Positions 9,629-17,296 of a stretch of DNA of 64,000 bases are shown here, one piece after another (within the stretch, counting starts at the first letter, position 1; the number at the start of each line of letters is the position of its first letter). The translations under genes and the position numbers were made by a program. Below the pieces are notes generated by a model that did not search any database, was not told where the DNA came from, and was given only the letters and a program-made list of their open reading frames with translations. The DNA lies in contig NZ_JACRSX010000011.1 of the NCBI RefSeq assembly GCF_014384985.1, positions 1 through 64,000 on the forward strand, written 5' to 3'. The stretch comes from Jutongia huaianensis (GTDB taxonomy: Bacteria; Bacillota; Clostridia; Lachnospirales; Lachnospiraceae).

Positions 9629-9929
9629 TAATGTGAAGGGGAACGGAAAAATTGCGAGGTTCTTCATCTAAATGTGGGAAAATATCTCACATGTATTGAA
9701 AAATAAGGAAGAAAAGCTTTTTTAAAACTGGATAATGGGGAAAGGGGAAATTTTAATAAATTGTCTATGTGGTGGTCAGAAAAAGAAGTGGATATTTGGT
9801 CATATAATGACTACCCTACAATGTACACGAGAAGACGAGATAGTCCTTTTTTAAGTGAAGTTTTTGGGGTATCAGCCTCCTTTCTATTTGGTCATGACAT
9901 GGGCAGTTTATTACTGCCGGATGCAGTGA
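9629..9929. other. Intergenic remnant, no convincing gene
   Basis: About 300 A+T-rich bases between the SDR and the transposon region. A 75-codon TTG-initiated frame (9761-9988) has no ribosome binding site and no recognisable motif, so I do not call it. A small palindrome lies at 9672-9692 (ATGTGGGA, 5-base loop, TCTCACAT). A stretch at 9656-9678 resembles, with gaps, the sequence near 11591-11616 in inverted orientation, so it may be the left end of the insertion element. This is weak. Confidence 0.3.
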
Positions 9930-10130
9930 TTATTCATCGGTTTCTGGAAATGGAATGCCGTTTTGATGGAGGATTTCTTCCAGCATAGCAGCATGATCCA
10001 AAAGTCTATGGTAATCCTGCCGGAGAGACTGGAATGCTTCGTTGGCTTCCTGGATCGTATATTCAGCAACAGCAAGCTCTGTTTCCAGTTCCTGGATGTA
10101 GGATCTGTATGGAAAAGGTTCCTTAGTATT
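9930..10130 (-). pseudogene. Short coiled-coil ORF remnant beside ISL3 transposase
   Basis: On the minus strand an open stretch of about 66 codons ends at 9930-9932. It encodes a strongly amphipathic, Glu/Gln-rich helix (SYIQELETELAVAEY, then AFQSLRQDYHRLL) and ends GIPFPETDE. There is no ATG/GTG/TTG near its 5' end, and a stop at 10131-10133 closes it upstream, so it looks like a gene remnant. It is co-directional with the transposase and about 20 bases downstream of it, so it may be an IS passenger. I do not recognise the family. Confidence 0.35.
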
Positions 10131-10150
10131 CTAATAGCGAGTGCGGTCGA

Positions 10151-11466
10151 TTATAACGGAGAGCTTCCTTTCTTAGTGCGGTTTCTCTGAAACAGAGATG
10201 CCGGATTCGTGACAAACTGCGTGACACCGCAGGTGAGCAGGATCCGTTTGCGGAAGGACTCAAAGTTGTGAAGACCGTGGCAGGTACGTTTGAAAACCTT
10301 GATCCGGTTGTTGTAGCCCTCACAGACACCATTGGACTTGCCGTATTTCCAGGTGTTCTGGATATATCCCCGCCAGTGCCGGACCATGTTGGCGACGCTG
10401 CGGACTTCCGGTACTTCGGAGGAACAGTAGGCATTGAGCCATTCTGTGAGCTGTGTGCGCTGAAAAACGAACATGGTCATATCATTTATGCGGTGGAAAG
10501 ACTGGAGTGCCTGATAGGCTTCATCAAGGTCTGGGTAGGTCTTTAACAGTTTATCAATCTTTTTTTCACGACAGGAGCTTTCTGATCGTACTTGGCGTCG
10601 ATGCTGGACTGTTTGGCAATAAGCATCCGCATGGAGCCTTTCAGCAGCTTGTAGTCTGGGTCAGTGGGTTCCAGTTCGCGCTGAAGCTGCCGGCGGATCT
10701 TGCTGACACAGTCGTTCAGATGCTTGATGACATGGAACATGTCAATGCAGATCACAGCCTGAGGGAAGACGTCTCTTGCCACGGAAACAAAGCCGTTGTG
10801 CATGTCACAGCAGTAAAAGTGGACGTTATCGCGTTCGTGCTTTGGAAATTGGCGGAAGTATTTTTTGAGGTCAGAAGCACGGATCACCGGAAGGATGTCG
10901 ATCACCGAACGGCTGTCACCATCGATGATGTTCGTGTGGTATTTTGCTTTGATCCAGCGCTGCCGGTCGCTGCTCCAGGTACTGCTGTCGCCTTTGAATT
11001 CGTCGATGGCGATCGTCTGCGGAAGGCTTTTTACAGTGTCAAAACTGATCAGGTCAAGGTCCGAGTAGACGATGGATTCTGACACACCGTTTTCTTCGGC
11101 AACTGTCCGGAGAGACAGCATTTTTGTCAGAGAGAGACAGATGTTGATGTGGAGCAGCTGTGTGATGTGCAGTGTCGGGTGAAGCCAGTCCGGATGCTGC
11201 ATAAAGGTACGGCGGCAGGACTTGCAATAGTAGCGTTTACGCTGCATATGCAGGTGGGTCGATCTGTGATGGACTGCAGAATGATAGACGGTATAGTTCT
11301 TGCCGGAATCCTTGATAATGCAGTCCTGAGAACTGCAGTGTGGGCAGATACGTTCTGATTCCGGAAATGAGATCCAGAGTTCGTCATAGTTGGAACGCTT
11401 TACCAGTTTTTTGACAGTTACTTCTGCCGGGAGACCGGCTAAAGAATTTACGATTTTCGTAGCCAT
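10151..11466 (-). pseudogene. ISL3-family DDE transposase, frameshifted at an A7 tract
   Basis: The 5' part (10543-11466) encodes 307 residues with a zinc-finger-like N-terminus (CPHCSSQDC, then YYCKSCRRTF), the first Asp in AIDEFKG and the second in CIDMFHVIKHLND. It ends early at a TAA. The 3' part continues in the -1 frame and contains the last catalytic residue in CEGYNNRIKVFKR and the usual end NFESFRKRIL. Slipping back one base on A7G (plus-strand T7 at 10560-10566) joins the frames as KKKIDKLLKTYPDLDEA. The start ATG has AGGAGGT upstream. All DDE residues survive, so this is either a recent homopolymer indel or programmed -1 frameshifting. Confidence 0.8.
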
Positions 11467-11616
11467 TGTTGCTACCTCCTGTTTTTTTATTTATTGTCCT
11501 AGGTCAAGAACAACATGATGCCATTATAGCATCGGAATCGGTAGTAACAATGGTTTCGAAAGTCGTAAACATGCGACTTTGTGGGGGGAAACCCCATAAA
11601 AATGAGTAGAAACCCC
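10151..11616 (-). mobile_element. ISL3-family insertion sequence (boundaries approximate)
   Basis: The element is defined by an ISL3-type transposase on the minus strand. To the right of the gene lie a palindrome AAAGTCG/CGACTTT (11559-11580), GGGGAAACCCC (11585-11595) and a possible terminal repeat ending at 11616. A partial inverted match at 9656-9678 would extend the element left to about 9656 and take in the small coiled-coil ORF. No target duplication could be identified. The right and left limits are therefore estimates. Confidence 0.6.
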
Positions 11617-11663
11617 AAGAAAAAAAGGAGAACCATATATAACAGCATTTTACGGAGGTTTTT

Positions 11664-12410
11664 ATGTATTCAATAACCCCAACAGATATTTCGAATTTTG
11701 AATCTTATCTTGTCCAATCGGACAAGAACATCAATACAATTAAAAAGTATGTGCGGGACATTATGAAGTTCCGCACATTTTTATTGGAAAAACAAAGAGA
11801 GTTTACCCAGGCGGCGACGGATGAATATTTGCAGAGTCTGATTGATGCCGGTTACGAGATAAGAAGTGTAAATTCTGTCATTGCCGGCATCAAATCTTTC
11901 TGTAAATTTCTGGGGCGGACCGATATTTACTGCAAAAGCTTAAAGATTCGCAAAAAAAGTAATCAGGAGAGGCTGCTTCGTTTGACTCCGGAGGAATATA
12001 AACGGCTGGTTGATACGGCACTGGAGAGGAAGGATTACCGCATGGTGCAGCTGATTCAGGTTTTGGGAGGGACAGAACTTCGGATCAGTGAACTGGGTAA
12101 TCTGACTGTAGAGGCGGTACAGGATGGCTTTGTGCCGGTGCTTCGTGCCGGTGAGGAGTATGATATTTATTTGCCGGAGCTGTTGCTGCAGGGACTGGAG
12201 GAATATATTGCTCATCAGGGACTGCAGACGGGAGTGATCTTTCGGACCTCCAGTGGAAATGTGATTGACCGGGGATACATATGGAGACAGATGAAGTTGT
12301 TGGCAGAAAGAGCAGGGGTAGACCAGGAGAAAGTGTATCCACAGAATTTGAAGCGGCAGTTGATCCGACAATACTATACGATATCTTATCCTGACAGTAG
12401 TCAGGAATGA
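11664..12410 (+). pseudogene. Tyrosine recombinase, degenerate and C-terminally truncated
   Basis: 248 residues. The N-terminal SAM-like core-binding domain (about 1-95) and the start of the catalytic domain are clear, with the first catalytic Arg at 140 in ELRISEL. Where the family normally has HxLRH (as in PHNLRHLFA) this protein reads PQNLKRQLI at 226-234, so the His and second Arg are replaced. The frame stops before the LGH and Tyr nucleophile motifs. It is almost certainly inactive as a recombinase. Such integrases are common beside exopolysaccharide clusters of Lachnospiraceae. The start ATG has a good site (cggagg) upstream. Confidence 0.7.
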
Positions 12411-12418
12411 GAGTGGGT

Positions 12419-12444
12419 AAGGGGCGAGAAATCGTCCCTTTTTT
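12419..12444 (+). terminator. Intrinsic terminator after recombinase remnant
   Basis: A stem AAGGGGCGA / TCGTCCCTT with a GAAA tetraloop is followed by a T run, nine bases after the recombinase stop. Confidence 0.75.
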
Positions 12445-12743
12445 GTGGGACTGATACTATCGTAGATATATGTTTGCTGAACGTATATGCACTGTTGTTA
12501 TCATTACGTCGTTGTGTACACGGCAATTTCATGATAATGCATGCTGTGACGCGGCAATTTTCCAGAATATATTGAAGTTTCCAAGGAAGAATGATAATCT
12601 TGGCTCAAAATAAAACAAGGAAAGCTGGCGTTGATTTGCGGGACGGATGATGATATGATATGAGATATAAATACTAGACAGATAAGCTACACTTTACTTG
12701 TTTTATGACAGTTCTATATAAGCAGGGAAAGTGAGGTAAAATA
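12445..12743. other. Intergenic region upstream of the Rpn-like gene
   Basis: About 300 bases without a credible ORF. TTTACT with a 16-base spacer to TATATA just upstream of the Rpn-like gene could be a weak promoter. Nothing else is recognised. Confidence 0.3.
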
Positions 12744-13514
12744 GTGGGTAATACACAGTACTCAAAAGCCACAAAGGAAACGGCAGAAAATCTGAGGATC
12801 ATTGATGATGCCATGTTTCGGCTGGTGGCGGAAAGAAAAGAAGCTTGTCAGGAAATACTCCGCACACTATTGGACAGACCACAGTTAAGGGGATTAAAAG
12901 TAACACCGCAGTGTGTTATCACGAGTCTGTACAGGGAGATTGTTCTTGATGTGCTATGTATTCTGAAAAATGGTGCATATACGCCAAAAGGAACGGACTT
13001 TTCAGATATTCCGCAGGTGGTCATTCTGTATATCACGGAATATGATGCACTGCATAACGGACAGATGATCACGCGCGTGAAGCGGTGCATGGATACCCAA
13101 GAAGGCTATGTACCAGTTGATGATGGGGAAGAAATTTTTTTTGCAAATACCGTGGTCAGGGATGATTCGGACAAATCCGAGCTGCTTCAGTTTTTTTTGC
13201 GGAAAGATGCATTTGAGGATGTAAAATTTCCGGAATTAAGCAGGGCGGTAAAGTATTTCAAAGAGACGGAAGGAGGTTTTGGGGAGATGTGTAAAACAGT
13301 AGAGGATTATGCAAAGAACTATGCAAAGGATTATGCGGAAGAACGCGAAAAGATAGGACTGGAAAAAGGCCTTGAACGGGGGCGTTCAGAGGAAAGAATG
13401 AATGCAATCCGAAAAATGCTTCAAAACGGATTCAACAGGGAAATGATTCTTTCTTTGGATTATTCTGAGACTGAATTGGAAGCTGCCGAGAAAGAGTTGT
13501 TAGCGCAAGGGTAA
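12744..13514 (+). pseudogene. Rpn/PD-(D/E)XK nuclease family protein lacking its catalytic core
   Basis: 256 residues from a GTG preceded by gaggt. The N-terminus (IIDDAMFRLV, then LRTLLDR) and the middle (KGTDFSDIPQVVILYITEYDAL, split after QVV) match the Rpn family of recombination-promoting nucleases / PDDEXK_2 putative transposases. In the family, the text between LDV and the K-G-x-Y/F-x-x-L/I-P segment carries the D...ExQ catalytic residues. Here EIVLDV runs almost directly into LCILKNG, so roughly 30-40 residues appear to be deleted in frame. The C-terminal coiled region with KNYAKDYAEER repeats is retained. It is probably a non-catalytic remnant or a variant of unknown role. Confidence 0.65.
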
Positions 13515-13553
13515 AATATGCCATTATTTCATTCAATTTTCACATTTTTCCAT

Positions 13554-13581
13554 TTGACGAATCCGTATATTCTGCTATAAT
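13554..13581 (+). promoter_or_regulatory. Sigma-A-type promoter of the XrtG cluster
   Basis: TTGACG at 13554-13559, a 16-base spacer and a perfect TATAAT at 13576-13581. The next gene in this direction is the Firmicu-CTERM protein, 124 bases downstream, with a hairpin in between. Confidence 0.8.
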
Positions 13582-13616
13582 ATTTCTTTGTATATCAGAC
13601 GATAAAATATATGAGA

Positions 13617-13651
13617 GGGTAGGAAATAATCATTTCCTACCCTTATTTTAT
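13617..13651 (+). terminator. Leader hairpin / possible attenuator before XrtG cluster
   Basis: A perfect 11-bp stem (GGGTAGGAAAT / ATTTCCTACCC) with a 4-base loop is followed by the T-rich TTATTTTAT. It lies about 35 bases after the predicted transcription start and before the first gene of the cluster, so it is either a leaky terminator regulating the operon or a termination site for upstream read-through. Confidence 0.65.
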
Positions 13652-13704
13652 AGATACTAAAAACTTCAACAGACATAGGAAAGACATAAGAGGAAGTGAT
13701 AGAG

Positions 13705-15345
13705 ATGCGAAAGAGGATGTTAAATAGATTTAAGAGAATATATGACAAAGGAAGGATATTTGCAGGAGCGGCAGTAGTGGCTTTGGCGGCAATTGGAGTT
13801 CATTCCGTGACGACAGCACAGGTGGCGGCAGCTGTTAATGTCAGTGTGGACGGAGATCCGAAGGAGTGGACCGGAGTAGAGATGCAGTCTTCTACGGACA
13901 GTGCCGTGGCGAAGTGGGCTGTGATGCAGGATGAGGATTATGTGTACTTTTATGTGCAGCAGAATGGCGGCAATGAGTATGGTCTTCCGATTACCAATAC
14001 ATTTGTAAGTATTAAATATCAGAGCGGGCAGGGAGGCAGCCATACACAGATCCGTTTTGCCAATATGATGAAGGAGTTTAAGGATGCCTGGTATGGGGAT
14101 ATTGATGGAGCCCGGGGGGTGTATTCTCCGAGCAAGGAAGCAGATAAGTATGAAATAGAGTTTGCGGTTCCGAAAACTTTCTTTGTAGAAGAGGATTATA
14201 CCATCACATATTGTGGCAGTTCTGTGGAGAGTACAGATATAAAAGATGTGAAGGAGCTTGCGCAGCCAACGCCGACAACGGCTGTTTATCAGGGGATTAC
14301 TATTGATGGTACTTTTACGGATTGGGATGCCGTTGCAAAGAAGCAGGTGGAGGATCAGTGGATCCGTGAGACGGCAGCTGTATTTGACGGAGATTATCTG
14401 TATCTGTATGTGAAGGAGCAGGAGACTGGTTCTGCGACAGGAGCAGGATCAAGCAGTAATGGGAAATATACGATTTATACGGATTTGGGCAGACATACCA
14501 CGTTTCAGCTTCGCAAGGATCATATTGAGGGAATTGACGGGGCAAAGGTATCCTATTCGAACCGTCAGTACGAGATTGCGATTCCGGCATCTGCGATTCG
14601 TCAGTATAAAGAAACCATCTCTTTCGGATATTATATGGATGAGGATGTTCTAATTGATAATATTGCCAATCGCAAAGAGGATACACAGATAGACAAGAAT
14701 TTCTATAAGATTGTTTATGATGGAAAATATTCCGACTGGGATTATTATCCACATCAGCTGATCCAGTATTCCACCAGCGGAGGTGTTGGAAATGATGCTG
14801 AGGCAGCACTTTATATGGATGGCACGACATTATACGGTCATGTACTCTCCATGCTTCATATGAATGAAAAGGAGTTTCAGCCTTTTACGATCCGGGTAAA
14901 TGAAAATGACAACACAGCCATTAATTTCCGGCTGGTAGCAGTGGATAAGGATGGTAATATTGATAAGGACTGTAAGCTGGATCATTTGGATGCAGGAACA
15001 TATGAGTACTATTTATGGGATTTAAATTCAGGTTCTACCGCTGCAAATATTAGTGACAAGGATGCTCCTGTGTATGGAAAAATGTATCTGACAGTAAATC
15101 AGACAGCAGAGGGAAAGTCTGTATCTGATGAGGTGGAGTATCAGGTGGATCTGGAAAAACTGGCAGATCATTTTGGTATAGATGCTTCCGATATGAAACT
15201 GATCCAGGCGCAGTATATTAATATTGGTCAGGAATGGGTATCCATTGCAGGAACTTCTACCGGTACCTGGCTGGGACTTGTTCTTTGCGGACTTTCTGTA
15301 TTGGCAGTGTTTGGATACCGGAAGTTCAAGCGGAAGGTGGTATAA
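13705..15345 (+). CDS. Secreted Firmicu-CTERM protein, substrate of XrtG
   Basis: 546 residues. The ATG at 13705 is preferred over the GTG at 13696 because AGGAAGTGA then has proper spacing. A long basic N-terminus is followed by a hydrophobic signal segment (about 18-42). The ectodomain carries three similar motifs, VDGDPKEW (48-55), IDGTFTDW (200-207) and YDGKYSDW (338-345), which resemble the start of CBM9/DOMON-like carbohydrate-binding modules. The last 28 residues are TGTW, a hydrophobic helix and a basic RKFKRK end, matching the Firmicu-CTERM sorting signal (TIGR04145). XrtG begins immediately after its stop codon, so this is its likely dedicated target. Confidence 0.82.
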   Translation: MRKRMLNRFKRIYDKGRIFAGAAVVALAAIGVHSVTTAQVAAAVNVSVDGDPKEWTGVEMQSSTDSAVAKWAVMQDEDYVYFYVQQNGGNEYGLPITNTFVSIKYQSGQGGSHTQIRFANMMKEFKDAWYGDIDGARGVYSPSKEADKYEIEFAVPKTFFVEEDYTITYCGSSVESTDIKDVKELAQPTPTTAVYQGITIDGTFTDWDAVAKKQVEDQWIRETAAVFDGDYLYLYVKEQETGSATGAGSSSNGKYTIYTDLGRHTTFQLRKDHIEGIDGAKVSYSNRQYEIAIPASAIRQYKETISFGYYMDEDVLIDNIANRKEDTQIDKNFYKIVYDGKYSDWDYYPHQLIQYSTSGGVGNDAEAALYMDGTTLYGHVLSMLHMNEKEFQPFTIRVNENDNTAINFRLVAVDKDGNIDKDCKLDHLDAGTYEYYLWDLNSGSTAANISDKDAPVYGKMYLTVNQTAEGKSVSDEVEYQVDLEKLADHFGIDASDMKLIQAQYINIGQEWVSIAGTSTGTWLGLVLCGLSVLAVFGYRKFKRKVV

Positions 15346-15942
15346 ATGACACCAATTTTTGCGTTGCTGATTGTGGTGGTGTGGCTTTATGTTTTGCGGG
15401 TTACCCGCAAAAGTGAGCTTCCGGCGTGGCGTTTTATCTGGGGAAGCTGTGGTCTTTTTGTATTGATGATGGTATTTGTGCGGCCGTATTGTATGCAGCC
15501 GCTGGCGCAGTTTGTAGCAGTGATCGCGGGCGGTTTTGGAAAGCTGACAGGGATGTTTTCAGCATATTTTAAATATGGTGTGATCTTTGTGGATTCCAAG
15601 GCCGGTGCCATTTCTCTGTTGATTGATTTTGAGTGTTCCGGGATTCTGGAAATCATGGCATTTGTGTCTTTGGTGGCTTTTTTTCGTGCATATACGGTAT
15701 ATGAGAGAGTTGTGGTGGGGATTCTGGGTACGTTTTATATTATTTTTGCCAATGCACTTCGGATCATTGCTATCTGTGTGATCATTTATATCTGGGGCAT
15801 GCCTTCCTATTATGTAGCCCATACATTTATTGGAAGACTCATTTTTTATGGCCTGTCTGTTTTATTGTACTTCTTTGTGTTTACGAAGACCCAGATCGTG
15901 CGCCAGAAAGTAGGTGGATTTACTTATGGAACTGATAAATAG
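15346..15942 (+). CDS. xrtG: Exosortase family protein XrtG
   Basis: 198 residues with about five to six membrane helices. The exosortase/archaeosortase catalytic triad is visible: Cys97 in FECSGILE, Arg139 in ANALRIIA and His159 in VAHTFIGR. This is an integral-membrane transpeptidase-like enzyme thought to cleave C-terminal sorting signals and transfer the protein to an acceptor. The XrtG class (TIGR03110) is specific to Gram-positive bacteria. Its start follows the stop of the Firmicu-CTERM gene with no gap, and its end overlaps the next glycosyltransferase gene, so all three are co-expressed. Activity is inferred from the family. Confidence 0.9.
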   Translation: MTPIFALLIVVVWLYVLRVTRKSELPAWRFIWGSCGLFVLMMVFVRPYCMQPLAQFVAVIAGGFGKLTGMFSAYFKYGVIFVDSKAGAISLLIDFECSGILEIMAFVSLVAFFRAYTVYERVVVGILGTFYIIFANALRIIAICVIIYIWGMPSYYVAHTFIGRLIFYGLSVLLYFFVFTKTQIVRQKVGGFTYGTDK

Positions 15943-17293
15943 ATTCTGCAATTCTTTTTTATTCTGGGCGGCCTGGATCATTATTCCGGTCCTGATGGAG
16001 ATCGTACCTTCTGTGGGAAGTGTTTTTGTGCTGATCAAGAAGCATATTTTCCGCAGAAAGATTGTGAAGCCTGCGATTGATCCGGAGATTTCTCTGATCG
16101 TACCGATCTATAATTCCATGGATACGTTGGAGCAGTGTATCCGTTCCATTGATGAGAGTGATTATCCCGATGAGAAAATCCGTATTTTTTTGGTAAATAA
16201 TCAGGGGCAGGATGACAGCTTTCAGGTGTTTTGTGAATGTCAGCAAAAGTATCCGCAGCTTCGGATGCAGTGGCTGAATGCAAAGCAGGGAAAGTCGAAG
16301 GCGTTGAATCTGGCATTGTTTAACAGTGAAGGAAAATATATTATTCATATTGACAGCGATGGTTTGCTGGAGCGGTCAGCCATCCGCAATATGGTATACC
16401 GGTTTGAAGATGATCAGTCCATCGAGTGTATGACGGGGGTGATCCTGACAGATCCGAAGCAGGTGCAGCAGTATCCACCGGTAATGCCGAGAATTCTCCG
16501 CAAGATCGAATTTATGGAGTATGCACAGGCATTTCTGGCGGGGCGTAATTATGCGGCAGAGGTGAATGCTGTTTATACATTGTCAGGCGCATTTTCCGCA
16601 TTTCGTAAATCAGCGGTATTAAAATCGCAGCTATATAATACGGATACGATCTGTGAGGATACACAGATTACTTTTCAGATGAAATATCTGCAGAATACGA
16701 AAGTAGGAATCTGCGAGGATGCGATCTTTTTCGTAGATCCTATTGAGGATATGAACCGGCTGTATACCCAGAGACAACGATGGCAGAGAGGCAGTCTGGA
16801 GGTTTCGCATCTGTTTTTAAAGGATAAACTGAAGGCAGGAAAAATGTTTACTAATGTGGGCGTGAGGACATTGCTGTACGACCATACCTTTGCATTTCCG
16901 AGAATGATCTGGTATCTGGCACTGATCTGTCTGCTGTGTATGAATTATTCTTTTGCGCAGATTGGGTATTCCACTTTGTTTTTATATGGTCTTTATGTGC
17001 TGATCGGTGTGTTTTATTACATTTCTACAGTGGGATTTTTGAAAGGATTTAAGGAGATCAGACGTTATTATGCGAAGCAATGGTATGTGATCCCGTTGTT
17101 GCCGTTTTTTAATTTGATGGTATTTTTTATGCGTTTTGCGGGTGTGATCAACAGCATTAATACGGACAGCGCCTGGAAAACAAAAAATTTTACCCAGGAG
17201 AGAGAAAGTTTTGTAAAAACAGTGCAGGACGACTTTGGGATCCTGACCGGATTTTTTGGAAAAATCAGAGATTTTGTAAATAATAAGGAGTAA
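15926..17293 (+). CDS. XrtG-associated processive GT2 glycosyltransferase
   Basis: 455 residues from ATG 15926 (AGGTGG eight bases upstream; an earlier GTG at 15914 is less well placed). The order is one N-terminal membrane helix, the GT2 domain with IVPIYNS, the DSDG metal site, CEDTQ and QRQRWQRG (the QxxRW signature of processive enzymes), then three or more C-terminal helices. It matches the exosortase-G-associated glycosyltransferase family (TIGR03111). The architecture is that of cellulose/hyaluronan-type synthases, so it probably makes and extrudes a glycan or extends a lipid-linked sugar that serves the XrtG system. It overlaps xrtG by 17 bases. Confidence 0.87.
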   Translation: MELINRFCNSFLFWAAWIIIPVLMEIVPSVGSVFVLIKKHIFRRKIVKPAIDPEISLIVPIYNSMDTLEQCIRSIDESDYPDEKIRIFLVNNQGQDDSFQVFCECQQKYPQLRMQWLNAKQGKSKALNLALFNSEGKYIIHIDSDGLLERSAIRNMVYRFEDDQSIECMTGVILTDPKQVQQYPPVMPRILRKIEFMEYAQAFLAGRNYAAEVNAVYTLSGAFSAFRKSAVLKSQLYNTDTICEDTQITFQMKYLQNTKVGICEDAIFFVDPIEDMNRLYTQRQRWQRGSLEVSHLFLKDKLKAGKMFTNVGVRTLLYDHTFAFPRMIWYLALICLLCMNYSFAQIGYSTLFLYGLYVLIGVFYYISTVGFLKGFKEIRRYYAKQWYVIPLLPFFNLMVFFMRFAGVINSINTDSAWKTKNFTQERESFVKTVQDDFGILTGFFGKIRDFVNNKE

Positions 17294-17296
17294 GCA

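Noticed and set aside
9761..9988. 75-codon TTG-initiated frame after the SDR gene
   Set aside because: No ribosome binding site, no motif, and it overlaps the minus-strand coiled-coil remnant.
10453..11082. 209-codon plus-strand frame opposite the ISL3 transposase
   Set aside because: It is antisense to clear transposase motifs on the minus strand and has no recognisable family.
13581..13704. c-di-GMP or other riboswitch before the XrtG cluster
   Set aside because: The leader contains only one simple hairpin; no aptamer-like conserved core could be found.
14315..14830. 171-codon minus-strand frame inside the Firmicu-CTERM gene
   Set aside because: Rich in His/Pro/Ser as expected for a shadow of a coding strand, with no ribosome binding site.
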